Source of the DNA: Periplaneta americana | Taxonomy: Eukaryota > Arthropoda > Insecta > Blattodea > Blattidae | Length of the DNA: 64,000 bases | Reading direction: 5' to 3' | NCBI RefSeq assembly: GCF_040183065.1 | Contig: NC_091120.1 | Coordinates: 192,869,627-192,933,626 of the forward strand | Shown: positions 50,070 to 61,719 of the stretch, in pieces | Numbering within the stretch: the first letter of the stretch is position 1 | How the letters are laid out: each line of letters starts with the position of its first letter | The notes under the pieces: generated by a model | What the model saw: only the letters and a program-made list of their open reading frames with translations | The model's database searches: none | What the model was told of the DNA's origin: nothing | Program-made: the position numbers and the translations under genes

Positions 50070-53000
50070 TTATCTTCCTCTGTCTGTCAGCAATTTAACA
50101 CAAACTCGCTGGATTGTACCCGAATAAGCATTCCCTTACATTCCAAGACAGATAACAACCCCTTTTTTCTCACCATTTGTAAGTACAGCAGTGAACGACA
50201 CAATAGACACAATAAGTGCTGATCATCTACTGTGAAGCAAACTATGGAAATGTGATTGGTGAATGAAAAACACTAACTTAAAGACAGAATGTCTTCATTT
50301 TGCATATGCATGTGTACCCTTGTAAAATGTGAAATGTGTAGAAGTTTCTTTTAATCCTAGCATTTTGCATTAAATAAATGTTGAATCTTATATTAGCGAA
50401 ATTCTTTAACAAAAAAAAAAAGGCTATTTTTTTTATTTTATAGAGCCTAAATAAAGGAGTTTAAGAGCCTATTTTAGGCTTCTAAAATGCCACTTTTTAG
50501 GGCCTAAAATTCCGCTCTCTACTTATGACAAATTTAGCATTATAGATTTATGCAACAGTAGCCCTAACGACTGACTAAATTGTCGCTAGTAAATATAGTA
50601 ATTTTAGTTTCTTGCAACAGGTCGAGAACTAACTTAGTGAAATGGCCTTCAGTCACGTTGTTGAGATATAGATACTTGTGTGCCACAGGTAATGATACAG
50701 AAGAGAGATGGGATGCTGTGTCCGAGATCCTGTCATATGCATATCAACTACATCAACGCCATCTGACGCTCCAGGCCATTAAGGTTCAGGAACTCACAGA
50801 CAGCCTTCAGAATGCAGGCTGGACTGACAACCCGGTAATAGAGTCCATCCTGTTGCTCCTGGCAAATCTTGCAGGAGAAGTGCCTGACAATGTGCAGGAA
50901 ACCAACGTGAGGGTGAGTGCTGGGCATTACAAGGATGTGCAGTTAATAGCTCTCTGGGCTATTAGAAGACTAATGATGTCATTGCCAAACGTCTAGAACT
51001 GGACACACACACACATTTTTCAACTGTGTCACTGTACTTATTGAATTTGGTATTCCAAAGAAACTAGTTCGATTAATTAAAATGTGTCTCAGTGAAAAAT
51101 ACAGCAGAGTCCGTATAGGTCAGTTTCTGTCAGATGCATTTCCAGTTCACTGTGGACTAAAGCAAGGAGATGCACTATCACCTTTACTTTTTAACGTTGC
51201 TCTAGAATATGCCATTAGGAAAGTCCAGGATAACAGAGAGGGTTTGGAATTGAACGGGTTACATCAGCTGCTTGTTTGTGTGGATGACGTGAATATGTTC
51301 GGAGAAAATCCACAAACTATTAGGGAAAACACGGGGATTTTACTGGAAGCAAGTAAAGAGATAGGTTTGGAAGTAAATCCTGAAAAGACAAAGTATATGA
51401 TTATGTCTCGTGACGAGAATATTGTACGAAATGGAAATATAAAAATTGGAAATTTATCTTTCGAAGAGGTGGAGACGTTCAAGTATCTTGGAGCAACAGT
51501 AACAAATATAAATGATACTCGGGAGGAAATTGAACACAGAATAAATATGGGAAATGCCTGTTATAATTCAGTTGAGAAGCTTTTATCATCCAGTCTGCTG
51601 TCAAAAAAACTGAAAGTTAGATTTATAAAACAGTTATATTACCGGTTGTTCTGTATGGTTGTGAAACTTGCACTCTCACTTTGAGAGAGGAACATAAGTT
51701 AAGGGTGTTTGAGAATAAGATTCTCAGGAAAATATTTGGGGCTAAGAGGGATGAAGTTACAGGAGAATGGAGAAAGTTACAAAACACAGAACTGCACGCA
51801 TTGTATTCTTCACCTGACATAATTAGGAACATTAAATGCAGACGTTTGAGATGGGCAGGGCATGTAGCACATACGGGCGAATCCAGAAATGCATATAGAG
51901 TGTTAGTTGGGAGGCCGGAGGGAAAAAGACCTTTAGGGAGGCCGAGACGTAGGTGGGAAGATAATATTAAAATGGATTTGAGGGAGGTGGGGTATGATGA
52001 TAGAGACTGGATTAATGTTGCTCAGGATAAGGACCGATGGCGGGCTTATGTGAGGGCAGCAAAGTAAGTCACTGTACTTACTTTATAATTACTCTATTTA
52101 TTTCTCTTTACAGAATTTACGTAAATCAGTGCATTTACATATGCTGAAAATTCCTCTGGAGCTACAAGTGATGCCATACCAAGAGTTTCCTCCCCAGGTG
52201 TTCGAACCTTCCTTCACATTAGACATAGAGAACAATAATGTAGAATTCCCTTTCAACCAAGAGCCTGGAACAGGACTGACAGTACTTGGAAAATTTTGTT
52301 CTTCGGCATCAGAGAAATTGTAAGTGGAATGCAGTTTATTTATTTTATTTATTACTTAATTGCAAATAGATAAATGATATATTTTAGGGGGTGTCGTGGT
52401 AGTATGGACGATTCTGAGTAATAGACTTCATATGATATGATATATATATTTCTCTCAACATCTTCGGTTTTGCTGACCCTTCACATTTCTGTATTTGGGC
52501 CAGCAGTCCCTTACTTACACTATTTACAGCTTAAACACAAACTATCGTGCCCTTAAAACCTGCTCTTACTATGTCTTTCATGTCCCTCCACTCAACTCTC
52601 CTTCCTATCCTACTTCAACTTGTCTTATTCTCAGCTACACTTAAAAATTACTCCTACTAGTTTTCTCATTCGACTTCATTTCTCTTTTCTCATAACTAAT
52701 TAAATAACGGTACTTCTTTCTTGGAAATAACATAATACATTTAAACTTCTTAATATAGAAGACATAACCCTTGTTGACTTTTTCAATAAAAACCTAACCT
52801 ATTATTAAATTCGCTGTCTAAACACTTTTTACACATCACATTAGCAATCGTATCTTAGAACATTGTTTCACTTTATTTATAACATTTTAAAAGAAAACTT
52901 ACAAATTAAACCAAACTCTTTAATTCCATTAAATGTAAAATATAATCTAAATTTAACAGAAGAAATACTGAAATCAGAAGTAAACACTAAAATAATGAAA

Positions 53001-56000
53001 CAATTGTCTTTAGAGACAATTAATATCAGGTACCCTCCACAAAACTGGCTTCATTTATACACTGACAGATCCTTGATCTCCAGAGAACAAGGTTCCGGTG
53101 CAGGTGTTACGTGCTGTCTCTTCTCACTTTATAGATCTCTTGGATATGGAACAACAAGTTTTGATGGTGAAATCATTGCAATAAGTGAAAGTCTCAGGAC
53201 TCTTCTATGCCACATCAATAAATTTAAGAATGCAGTTATATTGTCAGACTCCAAAGCAGCTATTCTATCAATAGTCTCTAAACACACACCTTCATCTCAA
53301 ACAGCAGAAATAACTAAAATGCTCTCTCAATTAATATCACTCAATAAAAGAATTGTATTCCAATGGATACCATCCCATTGTGGAATCCTGGGAAACGAGA
53401 ATGCGGATGCTTTAGCAAAGAAGGGCAGCACTGCTACTTACAGACCTGTTACTAAATCTACGTATTACTCTGTGAAAGATTTATTAAATCTACGTACTTA
53501 GACTTCAACAAACAACATTTGATAACACAATCTCAAGGGAAAAAATGGAACTCTTTGCATCATAATCCACAGTTAATTCCCGATTTACCACGAAAATCGT
53601 CTGTAGCTGCATTTAGATTGGCAAGAGACCGTGATTGTTTGGCTAAACACCTGCATAGAATTGGAATATATCAGTCCCCTAACTCAAACCAAGAAATGGA
53701 TTCGGAACACTTCAAAATCTGTGCTTCAGTGGCTGACCATGATAATATCTTTGAAAAATATTGGAGTGCAAGAGGTCAAATGACTTTATTGTCAAACGCC
53801 TGGCATTAGAAAACAACAACAACTACTCTATTTATAACATGGTCTTAGAATCCACGGTTTAATCAAAACAATTCTATAACATTGAAAAAGTGCATCAGTT
53901 CAATTTTATTTTTTCATTATATAAGCTTGCTATTATTTCAACCCACTGATACACCATTTCCTCATATTATAGACTGTTTTTTCTTCCCTACTCCCCATTT
54001 CTTTCGCACTCATAACACGATTTACACTCTCAATACTTCTTCTCCTACTCCCTGCACTTATTTCACTTCCTCATTCACCACTCTCTTCTTTCGTTTATTC
54101 AGCATTCTTCTCCCCCCCCTTCTTCCTTCCAACTCCAAGTCTCACTCTCTGTTACCATTAATTGATACTTTGCTTGTTTTTCTGACTTGGCTTTGAGGTG
54201 ATGTCATCACTGATTGTCTACTTTGTAATGTATAGGGAGCGGATTTTGATGTGCTAAAAATTTAAATATATTTATTTTTATGTGCTAAAAAGTACAAAAA
54301 TATTTGCTAAAAATAATTTTTTTTTTTTTTAAATATGACAAAAATACCTTACTTAGCTTGGAAAAAAAAAAAATGTTACTATGTACTCACCAACCACACT
54401 TGAGTGCTAGTAGTTGGCCGAGAATTGCAGTGAACAACAAAGGTCATCTCCAAATTCTCCATCACAAATGCATGCCGATTATCTCTGAACAACGACTTAT
54501 ACTGTGAAAACGATCTTTCTACATCACAGGACGTCAGATGTGCATATTTAAAGAGAGAAATGTCACAAACACAAACACCGTCAGTTTCACCTACAGGCAC
54601 ACCCTCCAATACTTGAGCAACTTTACACATTGTTTTATATCCACTGTTTTTCCCAAACACATTCTGGAATTTGTCCCTTAGTACTTGTACTTCTGAACCC
54701 GGTAGCGAGTCTAGTTTAATTTCCACGGCACGCACCTCCCTGTTTCAGACAACAGGTTTTTGGATGTTTCGAGTTTTTTTTATGGTGTCACACAAAAAGC
54801 TTAGATTTGCTAATAGGAAAGCCAAATCGTTTTTTAAACAACTATCTTTCAGGATATCTTGAAGGATATCGATTGACAAAGCCCGATAACAGGGAATCAC
54901 AACAAGACGTATTGCCTTACTTGATGGACATGAGCGAGAGGCGAGAGATTTGTTTAAATTAAATAATGTTCATACCCGAGCTCTTATCTGTTGTGTTTGA
55001 CAAATAAAGCGTGGAATGAAATCATCTTTAGCAACAATAAACATTCCTAATTATGTGTTGCAAGATCTCTCCTTCTTGTCCATGTTAATTTATTCTCTAA
55101 TAACAACACTGATATGCTGCCAAGCAGTTCTCAGAACTTGCGGCGATACTATTACGAAAATGGATCACGGATGCACCACACAGCACTTAGAAACACGAAG
55201 CAACTAAGAATTCTTAAAAAGATAACGTACTTCTGAGTGACATAATTGATTTAGTTTTAAAATGTTTAAAAGTTCTTGTAAAAAAATTATTTAAGTAAAA
55301 AAACTCAAGATTTATGTGTTTATAATAGATTTCCTGAAAATATGTATTTACATAATTTTTTTGTGAAAATATGTGTTTTTATGTGAAATAAAATTCGAGT
55401 TTTAAATTTGAAACTTCATGTTCGGAATTTTTAACTTTGTTAATTGTGTTTCATCACATAGAAATCCGCTCCTTAGTAATGTAGTAGCTGCCTTCGTGTT
55501 CATTATTGCCTGAATGGAATTTGCTGACGATTTCTTCTGACATCCTTCCATCGGAATGTCCAGTGTCACTGCCCTCATGCCTTCCACAACCTAACCTTTT
55601 CTAGTCATTCCACTATTATTTAGAATCCCTTTTACTCTCTCCTTTATCTCTGTTCTTATAAACTTCATATAAACATGTATCCAAATTTCAATGGGTGTGG
55701 ATATTATTCTAATTTTATTTAATTTATTTTTGCTACACTTATGTCTGTACGTAGATGAAATTATTGGGGATCATCAGTGCGGTTTTCGGCATAATAGATC
55801 GACTATTGATCAGATTTTTTGTATTCGACAGATAATGGAGAAAAAATGGGAGTATAAGGGTACAGTACATCAGTTATTCATAGATTTTAAAAAGGCATAT
55901 GACTCGGTTAAGAGGGAAGTATTATATGATATTCTTATTGAATTTGGTATTCCTAAGAAACTAGTTCGATTAATTAAAATGTGTCTCAGTGAAACATACA

Positions 56001-59000
56001 GCAGAGTCCGTATGGGTCAGTTTCTATCTAATGCTTTTCCAATTCACTGCGGGCTAAAGGAGGGAGATGCACTATCACCTTTACTTTTTAACTTCGCTCT
56101 AGAATATGCCATTAGGAAAGTTCAGGATAACAGGCAGGGTTTGGAATTGAACGGGTTACATCAGCTTCTTGTCTATGCGAATGACGTGAATATGTTAGGA
56201 GAAAATACACAAACGATTAGGGAAAACACGGAAATTTTACTTGAAGCATTCGGTTTGGAAGTAAATCCCGAAAAGACGAAGTATATGATTATGTCTCGTG
56301 ACCAGAATATTGTACGAAATGGAAACATAAAAATTGGAGATTTATCCTTTGAAGAGGTGGAAAAATTCAAATATCTTGGAGCAACAGTAACAAATATAAA
56401 TGACACTCGGGAGGAAATTAAACGCAGAATAAATATGGGAAATGCATGTTATTATTCGGTTGAGAAGCTCTTATCATCCAGTCTGCTGTCCAAAAATCTG
56501 AAAGTTAGAATTTATAAAACAGTTATATTACCGGTTGTTCTGTATGGTTGTGAAACTTGGACTCTCACTCTGAGAGAGGAACATAGGTTAAGGGTGTTTG
56601 AGAATAAGGTGCTTAGGAAAATATTTGGGGCTAAGCGGGATGAAGTTACAGGAGAATGGAGAAAGTTACACAACACAGAACTGCACGCAATGTATTCTTC
56701 ACCTAACATAATTAGGAACTTAAAATCCAGACGTTTGAGATGGGCAGGGCATGTAGCACGTATGGGCGAATCCAGAAATACATATAGAGTGTTAGTTGGG
56801 AGACCGGAGGGAAAAAGACCTTCAGGGAGGCCGAGACGTAGATGGGAGGATAATATTAAAGTGGATTTGAGGGAGGTGGGGTGTGATGATAGAGACTGGA
56901 TTAATCTTGCACAGGATAGGGACCGATGGCGGGCTTATGTGAGGGCGGCAATGAGCCTTCGGGTTCCTTAAAAGCCAGTAAGTAAGTAAGTACATTTATG
57001 TCTGTAGTGCCATTAAAGAAAAAATAAAACTTTGTGCTGAAAATACTCTTAATCAGTAACTTTCTTCGATTGTCCAAAGTTCTTATTGACTTATTTCACT
57101 TTCACAGGAGACAGCGCTCTCTGCTGGAGTTCCCCAGCTTCCCTGAACTCAGGAAACCACGAGACCTCGCAATTCCTAAGGAGTCACCTTCACAGGAGCA
57201 GCAGGTGATAGTACAGTTATGGTATACTGTTATATAGCTCGCAAGAGAAATTTGCCTCAATCTGTGCTGTTTCTGTACAGTTTGTAATCATAAAAGCAAC
57301 AGGAATGGTTGTCACATACCTCTGTTTTATAGAGTTTTAAGGGAGTGCAATTTATGTTGCTGTATAAATGTGTACCTCCCAAAATACTCTTAACACACTT
57401 ACACACATTAAAAATAATGTTAGATTTATTTCAGAAACCAACCTATGACTTTCCTCTGGAATATCAAAGATTTTGAACAAATTTTCGAAATTTACAGTGA
57501 AACCTCTCATTTACGGACATCGAAGAAACGTAACAATCTGTTCACATCTGAGAGGTGTCCTTTATTGGGAGGGAGGCTCCTCACTCTAACAGTAAATTTA
57601 TAATACGCATTATGTATCCCTTCACGCTTTAAATGAAATGTATTACTGTAGTTTAATTTTAAATACAGTCTACAGTATTACAGTAAATTCTTTGCAACTT
57701 CAACTACAGTAGATAAGACCGAAAAAGGAAAATACAGTACTATGCCATACAATTTTATTCTACGTCTAGAGTTAAGCAGTACTGTAATTTACAGTTTTCA
57801 ACTTAACCTTTACGTTCAGGTGCCATGTCTCTAGAAACAGAACAACTGATTGAAGTGAAGAGAATAATCTTATTAAGCCTATCATGTGTTGAATACAATT
57901 TCACGTCGACCTGGTTGGCGAGTTGGTATAGCGCTGGCCTTCTATGCTCAAGGTTGCAGGTTCGATCCCGGGCCAGGTCGATGGCATTTAAGTGTGCTTA
58001 AATGCGACACTTAAATGCGATAGGCTCATGTCAGTAGATTTACCGGCATGTAAAAGAACCCCTGCAGGACAAAATTCCGGCACATCCGGCGATGCTGATA
58101 TCACCTCTGCAGTTGTGAGTGTCGTTAAATAAAACATAACATTATAACATACAATTTCACGATCGCGGAAACCTTGGACCCATCAGACAGGTTAAATTTT
58201 ATGACTTCGTTTATCCACCCACTTCCAGCTAACAAGGGGTAGCCGGCTGGGCTAGTGGTAGCACACGAGACCCTTATTCTCTTCTTTCATGTTAAGGATT
58301 TTCTGGACAGTTCTCAAAACTAAATTTTCCATTTTTGTAACACATTACATCTTGAAAACCAAGTTCTGTCCGCAGTCAGAAGGTAAAGCAAGCTTTAGGA
58401 CTGTGAAACAGCTGTCCGTGTCCGTGTCTGAGAGTGTCCGTAAATGAGAGTTATCATTATTTATATATTATTTCAATTGGGACATAAAAATATGTCCGTA
58501 TTTGAGGAGTGTCCGTATCTTGAAGGTGTCCGTAAGGAGAGGTTTCACTGTATTTCCATATTTCTATATATGTTGCAGGATGAAGGCTACGTATCTCCCA
58601 GTCAAGATAATTCCATGACAGTGAGCTGTGTGAATTGTACTGCAGAAACCCCTGGAAGCGAAGTGTGGGACCTTGCCCTCACAACAGAATTTCCACAGCT
58701 GCAAACATGGGAGACATTTGGAATGCTAGGTCCACCAAACGAAAGACCATTTCTCACAGAGTCAGAAGTTGACTGTGTTCAGAAAATCTGGTTGGTCATG
58801 ATGGGACAGATGGAGATGTACAGGAACCGGTCCTTGGCTGGAAGCAGGCTCGTTGCAAACATCAGTCGCCAGCAGCTGATACGTGACCTTAAATTCCTAC
58901 TCATTGGAGTGCCATCCCAAACCTTCCAGTACAATCAGGTATACCACCATGTAGCACCGTCCATTTACTAAATAAGCGGCATGAAGTCAACACTTACTTT

Positions 59001-61252
59001 TTCATTTAGAGAAGCTAGAGAGAAAAAAAGAGGAAAAATATAGGCGAAAATAGAGGAGAATATATTGAAGGAAATAGTGGAGAAAGTAGTGTAAAAATAG
59101 AAAAGAAAAGTAGAAGAAAATAGAGGGAAGAGTATAAGGAGAAAGTATAAGGAAAATAGATGAAAAATTAGAGGGTTAAGAGAGCAGAAAGTAGAGAAGA
59201 AAATAGAGAGAAATAGAGCGAAAAGAGAAGAAGTAAAAGAGGAGAATATAGAGGAAAAATGGAGGAAAAAAATAGAGGAGAAAGTATAGAGAAAATAGAA
59301 AAAAATTGGAGAAGAAAATAGAGGGAAGCTAAAGAAGAAAATATAGAAGAAAATAGAGGGAAAACAGGAGAGATATTAGAGGGAAAATTGAGGAGAAACA
59401 GTTGGAAAATAAAGGAGAATATAAAGGGAAAATAGGGGATAAAATAGAAGCAATTCACAACAATTCAGCTGTTGTTGCCAATGATAGCTACTCAGTTTCT
59501 AGTTTATTACACTCTAATTCAAGAGGCAATACTCCCAAAAGAGGACACAGTTTCATTTTCTGGATTACACATGAAGGACATTTTTGTATAATTCCAAAAA
59601 TGAAGTATTTGTTAAGTATGATTTGACACTTTCATGGTGATTAGCATAGTGAGAGGTTTTTTGGTACAGTTAAAGTAAGACCCCGATTTTGTGTGATCTC
59701 GAATTAGTGTAAACCCGCATTTCATGTAAGAAATATCAGGTCCCTAAAATGGTTCCATACGGACGATGTAATTTCATATTCGATTTAATGTAATTCAATT
59801 TAGAATAACCCACATTTAATGTAAAAAAAGTTAGGAATTTCTGAATTAGTTTACACTTTTTGTGTGTTTTTTTATATCCCAGTGTAGGATGACCAGATTC
59901 ACATTGATAAAAAAGAAGACATTGTTCGAAAAAAGAGGACAGAAAATATGTAGCCTACTTTGATTTAGGCTTAGGCCTATATTATACTTTAAATTACGTC
60001 AATATACAATAGAGGTTTAGGCTTATATCATACTTAAAAGTATGTTAATATCTATTTTATTATAGCATACTTATGATAAAACTTAATAATATAAAATGAT
60101 TTTCCAGTTAGCTACATATGAAAGTCAAGGGAATTATAATTATTAAAGAGAACAGAAAATATCTATTTATATTTAGGCTTAGACCTATATTATATTTAAA
60201 ATTATGTCAATATCTATTTTATTATAGCATACTTATGATAAAACTTAATAATATAAAATGATTTTCCAGTTAGCTACACATGAAAGTCAAGAGAACTATA
60301 ATTATTAAAAGCACAGAAAATATTTATTTATATTTAGGCTTAGGCCTATATTGTATTTAAAATTATGTCAATATCTATTTTATTGTAGCATACTTATGAT
60401 AAAACTTAATAATATAAAATGATTTTCCAGTTAGCTACATATGAAAGTCAAGAGAACTATAATTATTAAAAAGCACAGAAAATATCTATTTATATTTAGG
60501 CTTAGACCTATATTATATTTAAAATTATGTCAATATCTATTTTATTATAGCATACTTATGATAAAACTTAATAATATAAAATGATTTTACAGTTAGCTAC
60601 ATACGAAAGCCAACAAAACTGTAATTATTAAAGAGAACAGAAAATATCTATTTATATTTAGGCTTAGACCTATATTATATTTAAAATTATGTCAATATCT
60701 ATTTTATTACAGTATACTTATGATAAAACTTAATAATATAAAATGATTTTACAGTTAGCTACATATGAAAGCCAAGAAAACTGTAATTATTATTATCAAA
60801 AGGAGGAACAAACAGTATACATTGGCAAAGAGTATATTCCGTCGATATTGCTGCCACCTACAGGCAAATTACTTGAAAAAGGCGTCAAATCAGATAGTTT
60901 CAAAATATCAGGCATACAAGTTACGAAAAGGAGGACATTTCTTGATTTTCTTGATTTTTTTTTAAATCCGCCCGGACTCCGGACAAAAGCCTAAAAAGGA
61001 GGACATGTCCGGACAAAAGAGGACGTCTGGTCACCCTATCCCAGTGTAGACTTTTATGTCTGTCTTATTTTCCAGGAAGAGGACAGCTTTGTAATGAAGA
61101 GTGGCATATATGTGGACGGTGTAACCCCAAGCACTCTGAGTTTGTTCTGCCAAGATTTCCTGATTAGTGGCACATGCTGTATGAGGCTGGAAAGACTTAT
61201 ACAGCGCAATGTGATAACTGGGAACTACGTGCAGGAAGGGCTGATGTTCCAG
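48896..61252 (+). CDS. TUBGCP6: Gamma-tubulin complex component 6, 5' part
   Basis: Six exons (48896-49064, 50689-50912, 52114-52319, 57108-57204, 58579-58938, 61076-61252) join in phase to 411 codons. Blocks aligning with human GCP6 as I recall it are [12 protein letters not shown] at the N-terminus, [15 protein letters not shown], and [20 protein letters not shown] with [17 protein letters not shown]. Then come [17 protein letters not shown], the start of the GRIP1 (Spc97/98) region, and [20 protein letters not shown] to [12 protein letters not shown]6 is a subunit of the gamma-tubulin ring complex, which nucleates microtubules at centrosomes and spindles. The rest of GRIP1 and GRIP2 must lie right of the window. 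The ATG at 48896 has a good context (CAACAATGG) and starts the conserved block. Introns are filled with transposons. Confidence 0.9.
49540..50521. mobile_element. hAT-like element with CTTATGAC duplication
   Basis: TAGAGAGCGGAATTTAGGC and GGCCTAAAATTCCGCTCTCTA-type ends are inverted. CTTATGAC is exact at 49532-49539 and 50522-50529. The ends resemble those of the elements at 45341 and 54233. Inside, two similar segments (about 49756-49815 and 50133-50210, each with TTACATTCCAAGAC) flank a SINE. Confidence 0.85.
49877..50070 (+). mobile_element. SINE with (ATT)n tail, nested
   Basis: Head with A box TAGCGTAGTCGGTATAGTGC and B box GGTTCGATCCC, a body with GTGCTTAAATGCGACAGGCT, then about 12 ATT units. 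Same family as 57906-58148. It lies inside the hAT-like element. Confidence 0.8.
50689..50912 (+). CDS. TUBGCP6: TUBGCP6 exon 2
   Basis: Acceptor TGTGCCACAG; the split codon with exon 1 gives Cys. Encodes [20 protein letters not shown] through [18 protein letters not shown]. Donor AGG|GTGAGT is preferred; AAC|GTGAGG two codons earlier is in the same phase. Confidence 0.82.
51041..52067 (+). mobile_element. 5'-truncated RTE-like LINE
   Basis: The + strand runs from [14 protein letters not shown]-like sequence through [20 protein letters not shown] and [15 protein letters not shown]. The usual YADD box has become CVDD. After a frameshift near 51620 it continues [14 protein letters not shown] to [31 protein letters not shown] is exact at 51028-51040 and 52068-52080. 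The endonuclease and N-terminal RT are missing. Confidence 0.92.
52114..52319 (+). CDS. TUBGCP6: TUBGCP6 exon 3
   Basis: Acceptor TTTCTCTTTACAG, phase 0 in; donor TT|GTAAGT, phase 2 out. Encodes [20 protein letters not shown] through [16 protein letters not shown]. The LINE insertion upstream ends 33 bp before this exon. Confidence 0.82.
52340..52873. other. TUBGCP6 intron 3 DNA, nothing recognised
   Basis: AT-rich DNA between exon 3 and a LINE insertion; no element ends or coding segment seen. Confidence 0.5.
52886..53828 (+). mobile_element. 5'-truncated LINE with RNase H, sister of 2354-3638
   Basis: The + strand begins [16 protein letters not shown], then RNase H ([51 protein letters not shown]), a frameshift near 53490, and a tail with [11 protein letters not shown] in which the CPVC zinc ligands of the sister copy are lost. 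The 3' tail is (CAA)n. TATTTATAACAT is exact at 52874-52885 and 53829-53840. Confidence 0.92.
53841..54232. other. TUBGCP6 intron 3 DNA, pyrimidine-rich
   Basis: T- and C-rich sequence without recognisable element ends or genes. Confidence 0.5.
54233..55475 (-). mobile_element. hAT element, sister of 45341-46645
   Basis: TAGGGAGCGGATTTT and GAAATCCGCTCCTTA are inverted ends. GTAATGTA is exact at 54225-54232 and 55476-55483. The minus strand has the same transposase C-terminus ([40 protein letters not shown]). The two copies are very similar over their length but lie in opposite orientation about 8.9 kb apart. Neither can encode a full transposase. Confidence 0.9.
55750..56995 (+). mobile_element. 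5'-truncated RTE-like LINE, longest copy
   Basis: One open + frame of about 400 codons covers [71 protein letters not shown] (YADD changed to YAND, removing a catalytic Asp) and the tail [19 protein letters not shown] to AAMSLRVP. The 3' end is AAAGCC(AGTA)n. TTATGTCTGTA is exact at 55739-55749 and 56996-57006. Confidence 0.93.
57108..57204 (+). CDS. TUBGCP6: TUBGCP6 exon 4
   Basis: Acceptor TTTCACTTTCACAG; the split codon gives Leu. Encodes [20 protein letters not shown] and [12 protein letters not shown]; donor CAG|GTGATA, phase 0. Confidence 0.8.
57495..58550. mobile_element. pogo/Tigger-like non-autonomous element
   Basis: CAGTGAAACCTCTCATTTAC at the left is inverted at the right as GTAAGGAGAGGTTTCACTG, with TA on both sides (57493-57494, 58551-58552). 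GTGTCCGTA-type repeats cluster near the right end. No transposase frame. A SINE is nested in it. Confidence 0.88.
57906..58148 (+). mobile_element. Complete tRNA-derived SINE, nested
   Basis: A box around TGGCGAGTTGGTATAGCGC and B box GGTTCGATCCC, a body with a short direct repeat of ACTTAAATGCGA, and a tail ending GTTAAATAAAACATAACATT. ATACAATTTCACG is exact at 57893-57905 and 58149-58161. It lies inside the pogo-like element. Confidence 0.92.
58579..58938 (+). CDS. TUBGCP6: TUBGCP6 exon 5
   Basis: Acceptor TATATGTTGCAG; 120 codons from [11 protein letters not shown] to SQTFQYNQ; donor CAG|GTATAC. Contains the tryptophan-bearing [10 protein letters not shown] block and the WLxxL-like start of GRIP1. 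A pogo-like element ends 28 bp before it. Confidence 0.88.
58995..59455. repeat. Purine-rich GAAAATAGAG simple repeat
   Basis: Almost entirely A and G on the + strand, with degenerate repeats of AGAGGAAAATAGAGAAGA. Frames on the minus strand over it are hydrophobic artefacts of the TTTTC composition. Confidence 0.85.
59456..59876. other. TUBGCP6 intron 5 DNA
   Basis: No coding segment recognised. The stretch 59670-59840 (GACCCCGATTTTGTGTGATC, later GTAAACCCGCATTTCATGTA) looks like a degraded internal repeat but lacks defined ends. Confidence 0.45.
59885..61038. mobile_element. hAT-like element with internal 162-bp tandem array
   Basis: TAGGATGACCAGA and TCTGGTCACCCTA are inverted ends, close to those of 36660-37499. 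TCCCAGTG is exact at 59877-59884 and 61039-61046. Most of the interior (about 59960-60790) is a tandem array of about five units of 161-162 bp, marked by TACTTATGATAAAACTTAAT at 60068, 60230, 60391, 60553 and 60715. No transposase is seen. Confidence 0.9.
61076..61252 (+). CDS. TUBGCP6: TUBGCP6 exon 6
   Basis: Acceptor CTTATTTTCCAG; 59 codons from [15 protein letters not shown] to EGLMFQ; donor CAG|GTTAGA, phase 0. A hAT-like element ends 37 bp before it. Confidence 0.88.
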
Positions 61253-61719
61253 GTTAGAATTCGTCATTTTTACTCAGATCATCGAACATAGCGAGTGATG
61301 TTTTACACTAACCCATCCTTCTTCAGTTGATAGTTGAAATTCGGAATATAGCACACCAATACTTATAATTTTCATTCGGTAATATGTATCCAATAATCTG
61401 TTGTTTTGGCATTGCGTTCCTCAGTCTTAACAGCATGTCAAGATAGACAGGGCACGTGGACGATGTCATACAGTTTCGTCCCCGTGATGAAATGTGTGGA
61501 TATTACTAATATGTGTGAAAAAAATAACCATATTTTATTTTTCTTTACGAACCATTACTGGAACTGTTAAAATATTGGTAGTGTTCAACATCAGCACTTA
61601 ACATGCAATATTTCTGCAGAGATTATTACATTCTTTAAAATATGCTTGAAATATTTTTCATGAATGGAAAGTTGTACAAGAGGCCACCTTCTGAGCTGCT
61701 GTGCTCTATTTTACTGTAA
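61253..61719. other. TUBGCP6 intron 6 start
   Basis: Non-coding DNA between exon 6 and the satellite; nothing recognised. Confidence 0.5.

Noticed and set aside
58235-58280. tRNA-like head GGGCTAGTGGTAGC
   Set aside because: Only an A-box-like stretch is present, with no B box at the right distance.
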